DNA of 34,718 nt from Saccoglossus kowalevskii. Lineage: Eukaryota > Hemichordata > Enteropneusta > Harrimaniidae. The DNA lies in contig NW_003135376.1 in NCBI RefSeq assembly GCF_000003605.2, forward strand, positions 20,490 to 55,207, read 5' to 3'. Shown here in pieces: positions 12,914 to 25,284 of the stretch. The position numbers were made by a program, and so were the translations under genes. The notes under the pieces were generated by a model, which was given only the letters and a program-made list of their open reading frames with translations, was not told the DNA's origin and made no database searches. The stretch's first letter is position 1, and the number at the start of each line of letters is the position of its first letter.

Positions 12914-13461
12914 TGCAGCTCCTATGGTGAAATTTATTTTATCTAAATGTGTTTTTTCTACGAAACGCTGAAAGTGATTGTATTTTGATGGAAATGTTGC
13001 TTTTTTGACAACAAATGATGCAATACATTTGCACTGACTTTTACTCTAAAAATTTGACCAGTTCAAAATTTGAATATAATTTTGTATTCCTAAACCATTT
13101 TTCAAAATTTAGATTTGTTATTACCTCTTTAAAAACAAAATATCTATCACTTGACAGCAATGAAATAAAACATGAGAATGCTACCAAACCACCGGGCATG
13201 CAAGTTTTAATATTTACCAGCTTGACTGGAAAATTACCTGTCTCAGACATATGGTGGACAGTAATTTCAAACGCTGGGAATATGAACAGTTAGTCTAAAT
13301 ATATTCATATGAATCAATGTCTGTTCTTCTTTATAGGACTTGTAGTGGTTGCAGGATCACATTAACACTATGTAATCCCAAGTATTTAAAGAAGTCCTAA
13401 AAATCATAAACAGCGTCTATTAAAATATTGTTGTAAACATCAAATGGGCTTCAATTAAAGT

Positions 13462-13677
13462 TTAACTATTTCATCACCAGTTCCCTCATTTCATCACAAA
13501 TTGACGAAATAGTCCCGTTTATAGTCTACAATTTCCTTCAGAATATTGGGACAAGAGATGAATTGAAATTTTGTCTGCTGGCTCCAAAATAAGGGTTCAT
13601 TTCCAGAAATATTGAAAAATGTAAGAAAAAAGTGCAGAAAAAATGTAGGCAAGAAAGTCCGATGTTGAAAGGATTAA
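13462..13677 (+). mobile_element. TTAA-type short interspersed repeat, copy B (most complete)
   Basis: It begins TTTAACTATTTCATCACCAG and ends GAAAGTCCGATGTTGAAAGGATTAA. The end inverted gives TTAATCCTTTCAACATCGG, so the termini are imperfect inverted repeats of about 20 bp with TTAA at each edge. That layout resembles piggyBac-type MITEs. It is about 216 bp and has no coding capacity. Confidence 0.7.
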
Positions 13678-15816
13678 GCTATAAAAACCGAAGTGAGCAG
13701 GGGTAGAAATTAAAAATTTTAAATTTACTGTTTATTGGACTACTTTGAGAATAAAAGGACCGTCCCCATTTTATCAAGATATCAACATTTCATTGTTACA
13801 TCATCATACCACTAGACTTTGAAGTTAACTTTTTGACATCAGTAACTTGGGACACACCCATTTGACCAGTTAGAAATTAAATTAGGTATCCTCGTGGATA
13901 TGTAATCAACATGCCCAGTGCGCATTTAAATTTTGTGCAATTAAACAATGGTGTGCACATGTGTTGTTTATATTGCATGGAACCCTTATTGAACGTGATT
14001 TGTGGCTACGACAGTGGCAATTTAAGCTATTAAAATAATAGTTAGCGAGAGTTGAAATTAATTATTGTACCTATGTGACACATTATTGTAGTCGCTTACT
14101 CATAATTTCTGAGAAAGTTGGTTATAAATCGCGTGATAATGTTCATTGGTTCCAGGAAATAGCATTCTTTTGTGTATTATGGTGACGAATTTTGAGAAAA
14201 ATGTCTGAATATTTTTTTTTAATCATTATTTGAAATAAAGCAGGACAACAACAAATTCACAAAGTATATTTCCAACCAACAATATGAGATATGGCATAAT
14301 ATCTCTACCATAGGAACCAACGGTAAAATCATCCAAATACAATACATTATTTTTTTCTCAAAAATTAGGCTGGTGACCCTCAATATCCTTAACTTGCTCT
14401 GGAGTAGAATTTATTTCAAAAGCATTGTGGGTATTAAATGTATGTCTACCTTAAGACATAATATTTGAAATACTCATAAAGATTTTGGAACAATAATCAC
14501 TTAGTATTCCAGTTAGCCAGTTAGTAACACTTGATATCTTAACATTACCAGACAATTTCTGCGTTCACCTGTCCTACTTAAAATCTACTTGACTGGGGAA
14601 ATTGCTCCTAAACTGTATCATCATAATTCCTCCACTTCTTGCTTGACCTTTACTTGGCACTAGTGAATTTCACAGCTATATCTCTTTCCTTTCTCCTTAA
14701 TCTTTAATTGCTCATTAAATTCTAAGACAATAACTCAATCTAGCATATCTACTGCCTGGATTGACCCAATTCCAAACGGGAACGGTAGCATTCCATGCAT
14801 CCCAGGGACAATCAGGAGCCAATTGAAGGTAGATCGTTTAAAATTTTTAGAAATTTTAATGGATGCAGCTTCACATTCCAGCCAAATTCAAATTTGGCAC
14901 TACTGAGCATGTGTGATGCATTGTGGGATAGAAATTCTAATGTACTACTGAACACTCATGCAGTGCATTATGGGAGATAAGTTCCCATTATATATAACTA
15001 ACACAAATTATTTCTCTCCAAATTTAATTTTTTCCTCCAATGTATTATGATTTATGAGAAATGGCAAAAAGCAATGCAAAAATAAAAATAAAATGCAATT
15101 TTTCATTTTTTGACATAATGACATAATCTTCAATTCATGCTGAACAAGTCACAAATACTCTATCGTGGCAACATTGTGATGTTTCATTGGAGGTTCAACA
15201 GAAGTTCTTAGTCAACTATAGTGACAGTATGAGAGACAGATGGCTTATTAATTAGCACATTTGTACAAGTACGTGCAGTACCAGAAATGTGGAATTTGAA
15301 TTGTAATTTAACAGCATACCAAAAATGTTGCCTTTACACCAAGGAGTCATTAATCTTTGTGTGTCAGACTGCGATGGGTCATGCGTTATTAGGTCGTCTC
15401 TCTTAAGTTAAACGGCTTCTCAAAACAACCATTATTGTTGACATGGTTGGGTCAAGTGTCTGGTCATTGCTAGTGTCATCATCGTCTCCTGTATAGTATC
15501 CTCATTAGTAGTCTGTTTTGGGCATGATGTCGCATGATAACGTTAAAACATAGAGAGATACATTTATGTTCATGTACTCACATGCTACTCCTAGTTTTCT
15601 GAATCGTATACTTTGTACAAAATATATCAATTTATCATCGTCATTTGTGTGTACGTGTCATATTTACAACAGACACACCATAGAAGTGACACAGTTGGCA
15701 TGTTAGATATGTGATATGCGTTCTGTGTGACGTCTATATCACATCTAAATTTTAACGCGATGGAGACTACTCTAAACTGTTTAATTTCCGCTGCTATTAA
15801 GTGAGGATGAAAGTTT
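13678..15816. other. non-genic stretch
   Basis: AT-rich sequence without a recognisable gene. GCATTGTGGGATAG (about 14920) and GCATTATGGGAGATAAG (about 14967) are near-repeats and resemble GCACTGTGGGAGGAGATAAG near 27313, perhaps fragments of a dispersed family. Confidence 0.4.
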
Positions 15817-16033
15817 GTGAAGGTCACTGTGACTCTAGGATCCCAGTGAATGTCACTGTGTCTCCCTAGGATCCTACCGAAAAATCACTGTGACTGTCAA
15901 GTCAGTGTGCACTCTAGGACCACATTGGAAGTTATGTAACTTTCTAGGACCTCACTGTGTCTCCCTAAGCCCACTGAAAGTCACTGTGACTTCCTAGGAC
16001 TCCAGTGAAAGTCACTTTGACTCCCTAGGACTC
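15817..16033. repeat. degenerate tandem repeat of about 31 bp, roughly 7 units
   Basis: The unit is close to GAAAGTCACTGTGACTCCCT followed by AGGACTCCAGT. Copies vary in length, and CCTAGGA recurs in most. The array is old and diverged. Confidence 0.8.
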
Positions 16034-17098
16034 TAGTGAAGCCACAGTCTACAGACCTTATACATGTATATAGTTTTCAATGCTGCAAAATGTTACATTG
16101 ACTCACAAAATTTCAATCTTATCAAATTAAAGCATTATATAAACCGGACATAAATAGCTGAACATCCAATCAAATATAAAGCACTGTGATTTATGAGTGC
16201 ATTTTATAGCCCTTTGAGGAATATTTTAATATTTCCTTCATTTTTGTAAAGCACATGGCTATAATTTCAATTATTGCTTTCATAAGCGCTTCATAATATA
16301 TCGATTATTCAATAAACTCATAAAATTAATTAACAATTATGTGTTATTTGTTTGTTTTTTGTTAATAATTCAAGATAATTCAACATGCACGAATTTCCCC
16401 TTTGAACACCAGCTATATCTTTTGTCATCTATTATAATATAAATCTGCATATTTTTATCAATTTATAAAAAATAATTTATAAAAAAAAAATTGACAAAAT
16501 GTTGCACGAAAATGTTGGTAGGAAAAATGATTGTTTTAATCTTGAGACAGATACGCCCACATAAGATATAGTAAATGTCAGGTTCATCGTGCCCTTGGAG
16601 TGTGTCTTCTGATTGGTTTTCCCCATCCCACATATCTACCTCAGGTTTTCAAGATAGAATTATCAACTTTATGTGACCCTGCGTTTTGAGTGTTGTACAG
16701 GAGATATATAATATCAAATATAATTTGATCTAATAGGAAAAGATAGTGTTTCAAATTAAACACCGGAAGTCACGCTGCGGAATATGTTAACAGGAATTCA
16801 TTTTTAATGGTTTTATTAAAGCGCAAGTTATGGTAGTGCGTTGAAAAGTCAGTTGAGGGACAAATCACAAAAACAAGAATTGATGTGTGTCAACTAATTT
16901 GTCATCTCATTTAATTTGACACATTGTCATTATAGATTTTGAATTCTCATTGCCAAGCCCATTACAATACTCTTGCTTAGAAATAAAGGTTAAATGGTTG
17001 GATTGGTTGAAAGTAAATCTTTATAATCTTTCTTCTGTTCACAACCACATTTATTTTCATCAAATTTTAACAATATTTTATGTTTTCTTTTTTTTCAG
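16034..17098. other. AT-rich stretch before the candidate microexon
   Basis: No exon is seen. There are several A/T runs (16440-16500), and the pyrimidine tract for the 17099 acceptor begins at about 17080. Confidence 0.4.
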
Positions 17099-17116
17099 CC
17101 TGCTGCAGAAGCAAAA
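17099..17116 (+). CDS. candidate 18-nt microexon
   Basis: A long pyrimidine tract ending TTTTTTCAG precedes CCTGCTGCAGAAGCAAAA, followed by GTAAGA. Both splice sites are near-consensus and the exon is phase-neutral. Depending on phase it reads PAAEAK or LLQKQ plus a split Lys. No protein family is recognised and no upstream exon was found, so this rests only on splice signals. It may join the terminal exon at 20957. Confidence 0.35.
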
Positions 17117-17457
17117 GTAAGAAATAATTTTCTACTTTTGAAATAGTCGGATCTTTCACATTTAGTAAGCTCTCATTTTCATGGTGTTGGGGAAAATAGT
17201 TGACACTGTTTTTATAAAAGTGTAATATTTTCAGGGAAAAAAAAGACTCATGTTCATGATATATTAATTATTCACTGCATATCTTACATATCATATATTC
17301 CATCAGTTATTTATTTCATGACATTTAAATTTGCTCACTTCTTAATGTATGTAATTCAGGCAATTGTGTCAAACATGGAATTTGGTTATATACGTGTATG
17401 GCCAGTTTTGTGACATGATCTTTTGAGATTAACTTGCATTTCAGGGTAGCTGTTCAA

Positions 17458-17680
17458 TAACCTTTTCACCACCAGACTTTCTCGCTCAAATTTTTCTGCA
17501 CTTTTTTCTTATATTCTTCAATTTTTCTGGAAATTAACCCGAATTTTTGAGCCAACAGACAAAATTTGAACCAGTTTTCAATTTTTACTCCAAAAATTTG
17601 GCTATTTTTTGTACCAATCTTCTGAAAGAAAGAGCAGACTATAAACAGGACTATTTTGTGAATCTGTGATGAAAAGACTG
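17458..17680 (-). mobile_element. TTAA-type short interspersed repeat, copy C (inverted)
   Basis: The reverse complement matches copies A and B over their bodies, including the run ATAAGAAAAAAGTGCAG near one end, and ends with TAACCTTTTCACCACCAG on the plus strand at 17458. The other end appears truncated near 17680. It lies in the suspected intron of the plus-strand gene. Confidence 0.7.
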
Positions 17681-17703
17681 TTCACACCTCTTGTAGAATT
17701 GCA

Positions 17704-19918
17704 TGAAAGCTAAAATGCTCACATCTCCAATAGAAACCCTGGAAAGCTAAAATGTTGACTGCTAAAATTCTCACATCTCCAATAGAATCACCTGTCGACT
17801 GCTAAAATTCTCACATCTCCAATAGAATCACCTGTCGACTGCTAAAATTCTCACATCTCCAATAGAATCACCTGTCGACTGCTAAAATTCTCACATCTCC
17901 AATTGAATCATCTGTCGACTGCTAAAAGACTCAAATCTTCAATAGAATCACCTATCGACTGCTAAAATATTCAAATCTCCAATAGAATCACCTGTCGCTT
18001 TCTAAAATGCTCAAATCTATAATTGTATCACCTGTCAACTGCTAAAATACTCAAATCTCCAATAGAATCACCTGTTGACTGCTAAAATACTCAAATTTCT
18101 AATAGAATCACCTGTCGACTGCTAAAATTCTCACATCTCCAATTGAATCACCTGTCGCTTGCTAAAATGCTCAAATCTATAATTGTATCACCTGTCAACT
18201 GCTAAAATACTCAAATCTCCAATAGAATCACCTGTTGACTGCTAAAATACTCAAATCTCCAATAGAATCACCTGTCGACTGCTAAAATTCTCACATCTCC
18301 AATTGAATCACCTGTCGACTGCTAAAATTCTCACATCTCCAATTGAATCACCTGTCGCTTGCTAAAATGCTCAAATCTATAATTGTATCACCTGTCAACT
18401 GCTAAAATACTCAAATCTCCAATTGAATCACCTGTCGACTGCTAAAATACTCAAATCTCCAATTGAATCACCTGTTGACTGCTAAAATACTCAAATCTCC
18501 AATTGAATCACCTGTTGACTGCTAAAATTCTCACATCTTCAATAGAATCATCTGTCGACTGCTAAAATACTCAAATCTCTAATAGAATCATCTGTCGACT
18601 GCTAAAATTCTCACATCTCCAATTGAATCACCTGTCGACTGCTAAAAGACTCAAATCTTCATAGAATTATCTGTCGACTGCTAAAATACTCAAATCTCCA
18701 ATTGAATCACCTGTTGACTGCTAAATTCTCACATCTTCAATAGAATCTTCTGTCGACTGCTAAAATACTCAAATCTCTAATAAAATCATCTGTCGACTGC
18801 TAAAATTCTCACATCTCCATAAATCACCTGTCGACCGCTAAAATACTCACCATCTCAATGGAATCACCTGTTGACTGCTAAANNNNNNNNNNNNNNNNNN
18901 NNNNNNNNNNNNNNNNNNNNNNNNNNNNNNNNNNNNNNNNNNNNNNNNNNNNNNNNNNNNNNNNNNNNNNNNNNNNNNNNNNNNNNNNNNNNNNNNNNNN
19001 NNNNNNNNNNNNNNNNNNNNNNNNNNNNNNNNNNNNNNNNNNNNNNNNNNNNNAAAATTCTAAAATCTCCAATTGAATCACCTGTCGACTGCTAAAATAC
19101 TCCCAATAAGAATCACCTGTTGACTGCTAAAATACTCCAATAAGAATCACCTGTTGACTGCTAAAATGCTCAAATCTCCAATAGAATCACCTGTCGACTG
19201 CTAAAATACTCCCAATAAGAATCACCTGTTGACTGCTAAAATGCTCAAATCTCCAATAGAATCACCTGTCGACTGCTAAAATACTCCCAATAAGAATCAC
19301 CTGTTGACTGCTAAAATGCTCAAATCTCCAATTAAATCACCTGTCGACTGCTAAAATTCTAAAATCTCCAATTGAATCACCTGTCGACTGCTAAAATACT
19401 CCCAATAAGAATCACCTGTTGACTGCTAAAATGCTCAAATCTCCAATTGAATCACCTGTCAACTGCTAAAATTCTCAAATCTTCAATTGAATCACCTGTC
19501 GACTGCTAAAATACTCCCAATAAAAATCACCTGTCGACTGCTAAAATACTCCCAATAAGAATCACCTGTTGACTGCTAAAATACTCAAATCTCTAATAGA
19601 ATCACCTGTCGTCTGCTAAAATACTCACATCTCCAATTGAATCACCTGTTGTCTGCTAAAATACTCACATCTCCAATTGAATCACCTGTCAACTTCTAAA
19701 ATGTTCAAATCCCAATAGAATCACCTGTCGAATGCTAAAATCTCCAATTGAAATCACCTGTCGAATGCTAAAATCTCCAATTGAAATCACCTGTTGACTG
19801 CTAAAATACTAAAATCTCCAATTGAATCTCCTGTTGACTGCTAAAATACACACATGTTCAATAAAATCTCCAAAAAGCTAAAATGCCCCAATAAATCTCA
19901 AATACTTAAAAGCTAAAA
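17704..19918. repeat. 40-bp minisatellite, about 50 visible units
   Basis: The unit is exactly 40 bp over long runs, built on AATCACCTGTCGACTGCTAA followed by AATNCTCANATCTCCAATNG. Most units keep CACCTG, the core E-box bound by Snail, ZEB and E-protein factors in animals. Right of the gap a 35-bp deletion unit (TACTCCCAATAAGAATC) alternates with 40-bp units, making 75-bp dimers. Variant units (TCTATAATTGTATC) recur at 160- and 200-bp spacing. The array is broken by the gap, so its true length is unknown. Confidence 0.97.
18883..19053. other. assembly gap of 171 N
   Basis: The gap falls inside the 40-bp array, with array sequence on both sides. It is most likely a collapsed or unspanned tandem repeat. 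The two open frames that cross it are artefacts. Confidence 0.99.
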
Positions 19919-20956
19919 ATGTCATTTTAGAGATATCAAGTTACCTAGAAATACATGTATACCAGAGAGATAATTGTCACTTAGGTGTTGAAATTATCTG
20001 TTTGTTATAATCAGGTATACAGGGAAGGGAATAAAAAATAATGTTCTTTCAGACAGGTTTTCAGTTTACTTTTAGACGAATTACTTCTGTGGGTTCAGAT
20101 GTATATATCAATAGGCTAGTGCGGTGCAACATAAATTTTATGAGTGGTGGCCCAAAGGTCGGATTTTGACATCCTCTAAGAGGAATGGATAGTGATGATG
20201 ATGTTAATCAATAGAATTAATGAAAGTTTGAAAAACGTGACAGAAACTAATTGGAGTGACATTTCTAAACGGGAAGTTCACATGTTGGAGGATTTGTGCG
20301 AGACATTTGGGAATAAATGCTTCCTGGCCCGAGATGTAATCTTATGAAAAGTCGTGAGAGAAAAAAATACGCATAAGTGACTTTTTCTTTCTCTCCCATT
20401 TGTGTGGGTGTATTTTACAACAATTTATCGATGACAGAGGTAGGACAAATGTCAGATAATGACGTGTACCATTTAGATCTGTTGTTGCCCTCAACTAAGA
20501 GGGAAATTGTTTCTGAAAATGAAATATTTGTTATGGAATAAAATTATAATTTAAGCATTTTGGCAAACTCCTTTTTGCTTATATCTATCAAAGATTCATG
20601 AATCACAAATCAAATAATCATGAATTGCAATTCTAAAAATCCAAGTTATCATTTATATAATAACACTAATCAAACCAATTGTGATCCATATTACATCTTT
20701 GATTATTTGAATCATAATTTGTGATAATTTGAATAGTGATTAAACCTCTCATTTACGTTTTTTCCTGTACAAAAATACAACATGACAAATACATGCCCTG
20801 GTTAGTTTTCCGTACAAGTTCTTGCATATCAATTAGGTCATTTACATCTTCTAGCATAAATTGCATATTTGAATAGTCTGTAATCATGGGTGTGCAGCGA
20901 AAATCACTTGCATGATTAGTGGAGAATTTACATAAGCAATTTTTTTTTTTTCGTAG

Positions 20957-21041
20957 ACAAAAGAAGCTACCTCAGAAACCTGTGAAGAAGAAGAAGAAGA
21001 AGGGAATGAAGATTAACGTGTATCGACTCAAACCACATTAA
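20957..21041 (+). CDS. candidate terminal coding exon, unknown protein
   Basis: A T-rich tract ending TCGTAG precedes ACAAAAGAAG. Two frames are open. The phase-0 frame gives TKEATSETCEEEEEEGNED and stops at 21014. The frame starting at 20958 gives a Lys-rich tail, QKKLPQKPVKKKKKKGMKIN, then VYRLKPH and a stop at 21039-21041. Joined to the 18-nt exon, either an acidic or a basic tail results. The basic frame, with its non-repetitive KINVYRLKPH ending, looks more protein-like to me, but this is a judgement. The (GAA)n core could also be a simple repeat. No family is recognised. Confidence 0.35.
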
Positions 21042-22770
21042 TGCTTTCTTGGAAAAGTTAACCTGTTACTCCCGAGAACATTCACCACACATCACTACAC
21101 TGCCAATATGAAGAAACAAAAAAAAAAGACTTCATTGATGAGAGTTGTGCAACGTGCAGTCAATAGGATCGTAGACTATAAAGTCAAAAACGTGCTTGAA
21201 AATCTCAAAGATATGTTTAGTTTTTCTGAAGTTTTTTTTAAGGCAGTATCAGGACAGATATCAGGTCATTGTAATGTTTTTTTGTAAGCATATTTTCAGA
21301 CAAAAAAAAAAGGAAAAAAAAAAAAAACTTATTCTCTTTACACCTTGTACAATTTACATTATTAAGTTTAGAAGAGTTATATAATGCAGGGAATTTCAGA
21401 GTTGTCAGTAAGATGAAGAGTATTTGTACACATACTAGATTTTACCATGAATATATAACAAAGTATTATTATCAAAAAGTTCCTGTTTTTCATATTCTTT
21501 TACAAATTCAGTATTTCCCATAAGGTTTCTTGCCTCAGGTTGATAATAATATATAGTAATTGCACTGCCCCTCCTCCGACATTTTCCATCATTATTTAAG
21601 AAAACTAAATGTCCTGTATGACTTTGAAATAAAGGATGATCATTTCAGATAATGTTATGTTAAAGCAACAGGAGTGGTTGTCAAGTTACTTTGTTTTTAG
21701 GCAAAGTGCAGAGCTCAAATTTAGTAGCATGGACGAATTTCCTGTTGAAATTTTTGCTCCTTATCATATAGTTACAATAGTCAAGTGACATTTGGTCATG
21801 AACGTAAAATTTTTTCCCATTCTAATGAAAGTATCTGCATTCGTAATGACTCATGTTAATTTGTCTTTATGGCCACTAGAGGGCGTCAGTCTGTTTTGGC
21901 AGGGAACTTTATATCACGTATGTATAACTTGTATATACTTGTGTTAACCAGTGAATTTATCACAAAATTTTGACAATACTGATATTTGTTTTCCATACCA
22001 AGGTCCTTCTAGTTTGGTAATATTGCTTTGAAATATTGACACACCGCAAGTTTCTGATTAAAATCCAATATAAACACCAATTTTTTTTGCCATATTGTTC
22101 CAAACATCAAAACATCAACATTGCCAGCTAAGTTGCTGACTGGTTTGCTATTTGCGCATGGAGATCGTTACGCGATTAGAATAAGTTGGGGCAAACCAAT
22201 CTCAAAAAGGAGACGTCAAACTAACACAGGTGGACTCAGACACGTTGAATATAAATAGAAGATAACGATGCAATTGCCTTTCAATATATTTCATTCAATT
22301 GTATAAATTGCTAGATAGTAATTGGTAAAGTTATCCAAATAAAATGTATGTACTGCCAAAGCCTGGAATGTCAGGACATAGTCACTGGTGTGTCTACTGC
22401 GTGTCATAATGCGCATATTTACCTGAACTGCACACCCTTGTCAAAATAGTTCTAATCATGTAACGATCTTGAGACGCGCATTGCAAATCGGTCAGCCATT
22501 TAGCTTGCAATGTAGCCGTTTCACGGTTAGAAACAATATGAAAGTGACTGTAAACATTCTAATTGTTGGATATCAACTTGTCCATCGATAAGAGTCCCTA
22601 AGACAGCAGATTGTTGTTTGACACTGATGACATTATGACTGTTGTGGTGCAATTGCTACAAATTGTGTATATTTTCATCTGCATAAATGAATGGTTGTTG
22701 GCGTATGTATCTATATAGTGAAAGTAACAAATGGATATGTCCACACATATGTATGTATTGCAGATGTATA
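21042..22770. other. possible 3' UTR and downstream non-genic sequence
   Basis: After the candidate terminal exon there are A-tracts (21301-21327) and AATAAA at 21628 and 22338. A frame at 21196-21384 is driven by the A-tract and has no domain. Confidence 0.35.
21628..21633 (+). terminator. candidate poly(A) signal AATAAA
   Basis: AATAAA lies about 590 bases after the candidate terminal exon, in ACTTTGAAATAAAGG. It would suit a 3' UTR of ordinary length. Another AATAAA lies at 22338-22343. Confidence 0.25.
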
Positions 22771-23104
22771 GGTTAGATCACGGTCTAAGGTGTGAGAGTT
22801 CTAATCCTCATGGTCATCTGGGACTGTGATCTAACCAATGTAGCACTGACCAGTCAGCCCGAAAAAAGATTGTATTAGCCAATCAAATGATGTCATTTTG
22901 ACAGCAATCAAACTTGTGAAATATTATTTTAGTACATTATGTTACATTTTGTCAAAATGTTGCAACGATGGCCTACAGTGCTGCCAGTAGTGTCAGTTGA
23001 ATCGACTGTAACTTAATGGATACTTTGTATCTCATCTTGGTGTTATAAATAATTGTTGCAATGAAAATCCTTTGTTTTCTTGCGTTTTTTCAGCCGTGAT
23101 CTAA
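22771..23104. mobile_element. candidate small inverted-repeat element with internal hairpin
   Basis: GGTTAGATCACGGTC (22771-22785) pairs with GACTGTGATCTAACC (22822-22836) over 14 of 15 positions, forming a 66-nt hairpin. A further inverted copy, CCGTGATCTAA, lies at 23094-23104. The three sites suggest a small element bounded by TTAGATCACGG. Target duplications are not evident, so the boundaries are tentative. Confidence 0.4.
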
Positions 23105-24317
23105 GTGAATTCGTGGTGCAATAGAACCACACTTTATCGCGACTCTGATTGGTCGAAGGCTGCTGGCGATGTGCTAATACCTATTTGAAGGGTAAAATGT
23201 AACAAATATTTTTGCTCAGAAATGTGGGGGGTGTTTTAGGTACTGTGTAATGTCTTTGGATCCATCTCTTTTGAGCAATTGTTAAAAAACAAAAATGCAT
23301 GTACAAATTGAAGTTTATTACAGTTAAAGATTAAGGGAAAATATAAAGAGAAAGTTCTTATGGCTAAATCGAACACCTTGATTCACGTACAAAATTAAAT
23401 AAATGACTATTGGATTTTTTTTAAATAACTGGAGCGTTGTGTGGAAATGTATTTTTTTTTAATTTGTAGACTTGTATCTTGTAGTTTCATTTCAGTTTTA
23501 TTACCAGCTCTTTTTGTAAGTAAAGAACTCTTATTGTATTCATATAATAATATTTTTTGGTATGTTATATTTAATGTATACTATAGTTAACAAGTTAGAC
23601 ATTAGAAAGTATTCCCAGGTGTACAAACAAAATTTCCAAAAAAATCTCTGCATTTGTATTCTGTGATGTATCTATGAATGCCAAGATAAATGCTCTCTCT
23701 GGTCAGCTGCAAGTACAGGTGTACCCAATTCTCAATGGTCATGCCAGTAAAATGCACTAAAATACTCGTTACTTATCTCTGTCATTCCATTATTAAGTTC
23801 TTAGTTCAGGCTTCTGTTAAAATTTATGTAATAATATCAATGTAATCTTTGTAGGTAAATGTATTTTCACCTTAGTGCATGTATCAGTATACATCAAAAA
23901 ACTGTTCATCATGCAAACAAAATCGTAATAATTTGAGCTATAACATTTAGTCCAATGGGTTATTATTAATTGTCAATTAGACAACACTAGTTATGTTAGA
24001 ATCTTTTCATTCATTCAGTAGACGCTTTGCGGGTTTCAAGTGCACATATATGTTGTGCGATTACACAAATAACGCTGCAAGCTCATTCAAAGTATATGCA
24101 TGGCATGGACTGTCAAATTTGTACAAAGCAGCTGCACATTTTCGGAAATTTGTCGTACTAAGTCGAAAATTTAACTACAAATACTTATATGAATACAAAT
24201 GAATGTTTGAGAGATTATTTGGAGTTGTTTTATAACAACAAACTAAGGACGTCAAAATGGCGGACAAAGACATCAAATGATGGATATACAACACTGTATA
24301 ATAACTTATTCTGACAG
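23105..24317. other. non-genic stretch
   Basis: No gene is supported. GACGTCAAAATGGCGGAC at about 24248 combines a CRE-like and a YY1-like motif, but its short frame (MADKDIK) stops at once. Confidence 0.4.
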
Positions 24318-24662
24318 AATTACCATGTGACACAGAAACCCAGAAAAGATTTACCATGTGACACAGAAACCCAGAAAAGATTTACCATGTGACACAGAAA
24401 CCCAGAAAAGATTTACCATGTGACACTGAAACCCAGAAAAGATTTACCATGTGACACTGAAACCCAGAAAAGATTTACCATGTGACACAGAAACCCAGAA
24501 AAGATTTACCATGTGACACTGAAACCCAGAAAAGATTTACCATGTGACACAGAAACCCAGAAAAGATTTACCATGTGACACTGAAACCCAGAAAAGATTT
24601 ACCATGTGACACTGAAACCCAGAAAAGATTTACCATGTGACACTGAAATCCAGAAAAGATCT
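24318..24662. repeat. 31-bp minisatellite, 11 copies
   Basis: The unit is GATTTACCATGTGACAC followed by AGAAACCCAGAAAA or TGAAACCCAGAAAA. Copies are almost identical except for one A/T site, which reads A,A,A,T,T,A,T,A,T,T,T along the array. The last copy has a further change (AAATCC). The high identity implies recent expansion. Confidence 0.97.
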
Positions 24663-25284
24663 ATAACACGTATCATAGTGACAGCATCAGTGATGTATTT
24701 CCTCTTGTTACAAATTATGAAGTTATTTGCTTTCAATTGTGGCTTAGATCTGTAGTAACTATTAATATATTTTATGTATTACTAGAAAAACCATGAGTTG
24801 TTGGGAGAACGGGTTGTATTTGATGTCTGAAAGCTATATAAATAAATCTTTATTCTCATAGGTTTCTCACCAGTATGGACTGTTCTTTCAATGCAAATAT
24901 TATCTAGAAATGTTACGACTGTATAGTGCAATCATCTTAAATCTAGAGTCAATCCAAAGCTACTTGCAAAATTGTGCCTGATTGGCTACCCAACCCTAAC
25001 ATCCAACCTTCAGACCAATCAGAGAGCAGCTAGTTTGTTGATAGATTTTTTTTCAAATTCTGCCTTGTATGTGCTTTAACTCAACTGTAAACCTATCAAA
25101 CTAGCTGGCTATTTCACCAACTGGTAATCCAAACCCAAGACTACTGATGATTAATGTTATCAACATATTAAAATAGCCATTCTGTTGATTGCAACACCAA
25201 CTTCACAGTTGAGCAACATGTTTTCAGCCCTTCGTGATGTCCGAAATAAGGGGTTTGTAGATTAATGCATTTGTCCATCCACAG
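24663..25284. other. non-genic stretch
   Basis: AATAAATCTTTATTC at 24841-24855 looks like a poly(A) signal region but no coding exon is nearby. Nothing else is recognised. Confidence 0.4.

Noticed and set aside
12660-12971. 103-codon plus-strand frame
   Set aside because: It runs from inside the Harbinger-type MITE across its right end into the flank, so it cannot be a conserved gene.
18871-19095. Frames crossing the assembly gap
   Set aside because: They consist mostly of N and minisatellite sequence.
20588-20745. Cluster of AATCA/TGATT motifs with loose inverted symmetry
   Set aside because: Matches are short and imperfect, and such motifs are common in AT-rich DNA. There is no clear stem or target duplication.
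24248-24280. Start-like AAAATGGCGGACAAAGAC
   Set aside because: The frame stops after seven codons and no donor is present. It may be a CRE/YY1-like site or a repeat fragment.
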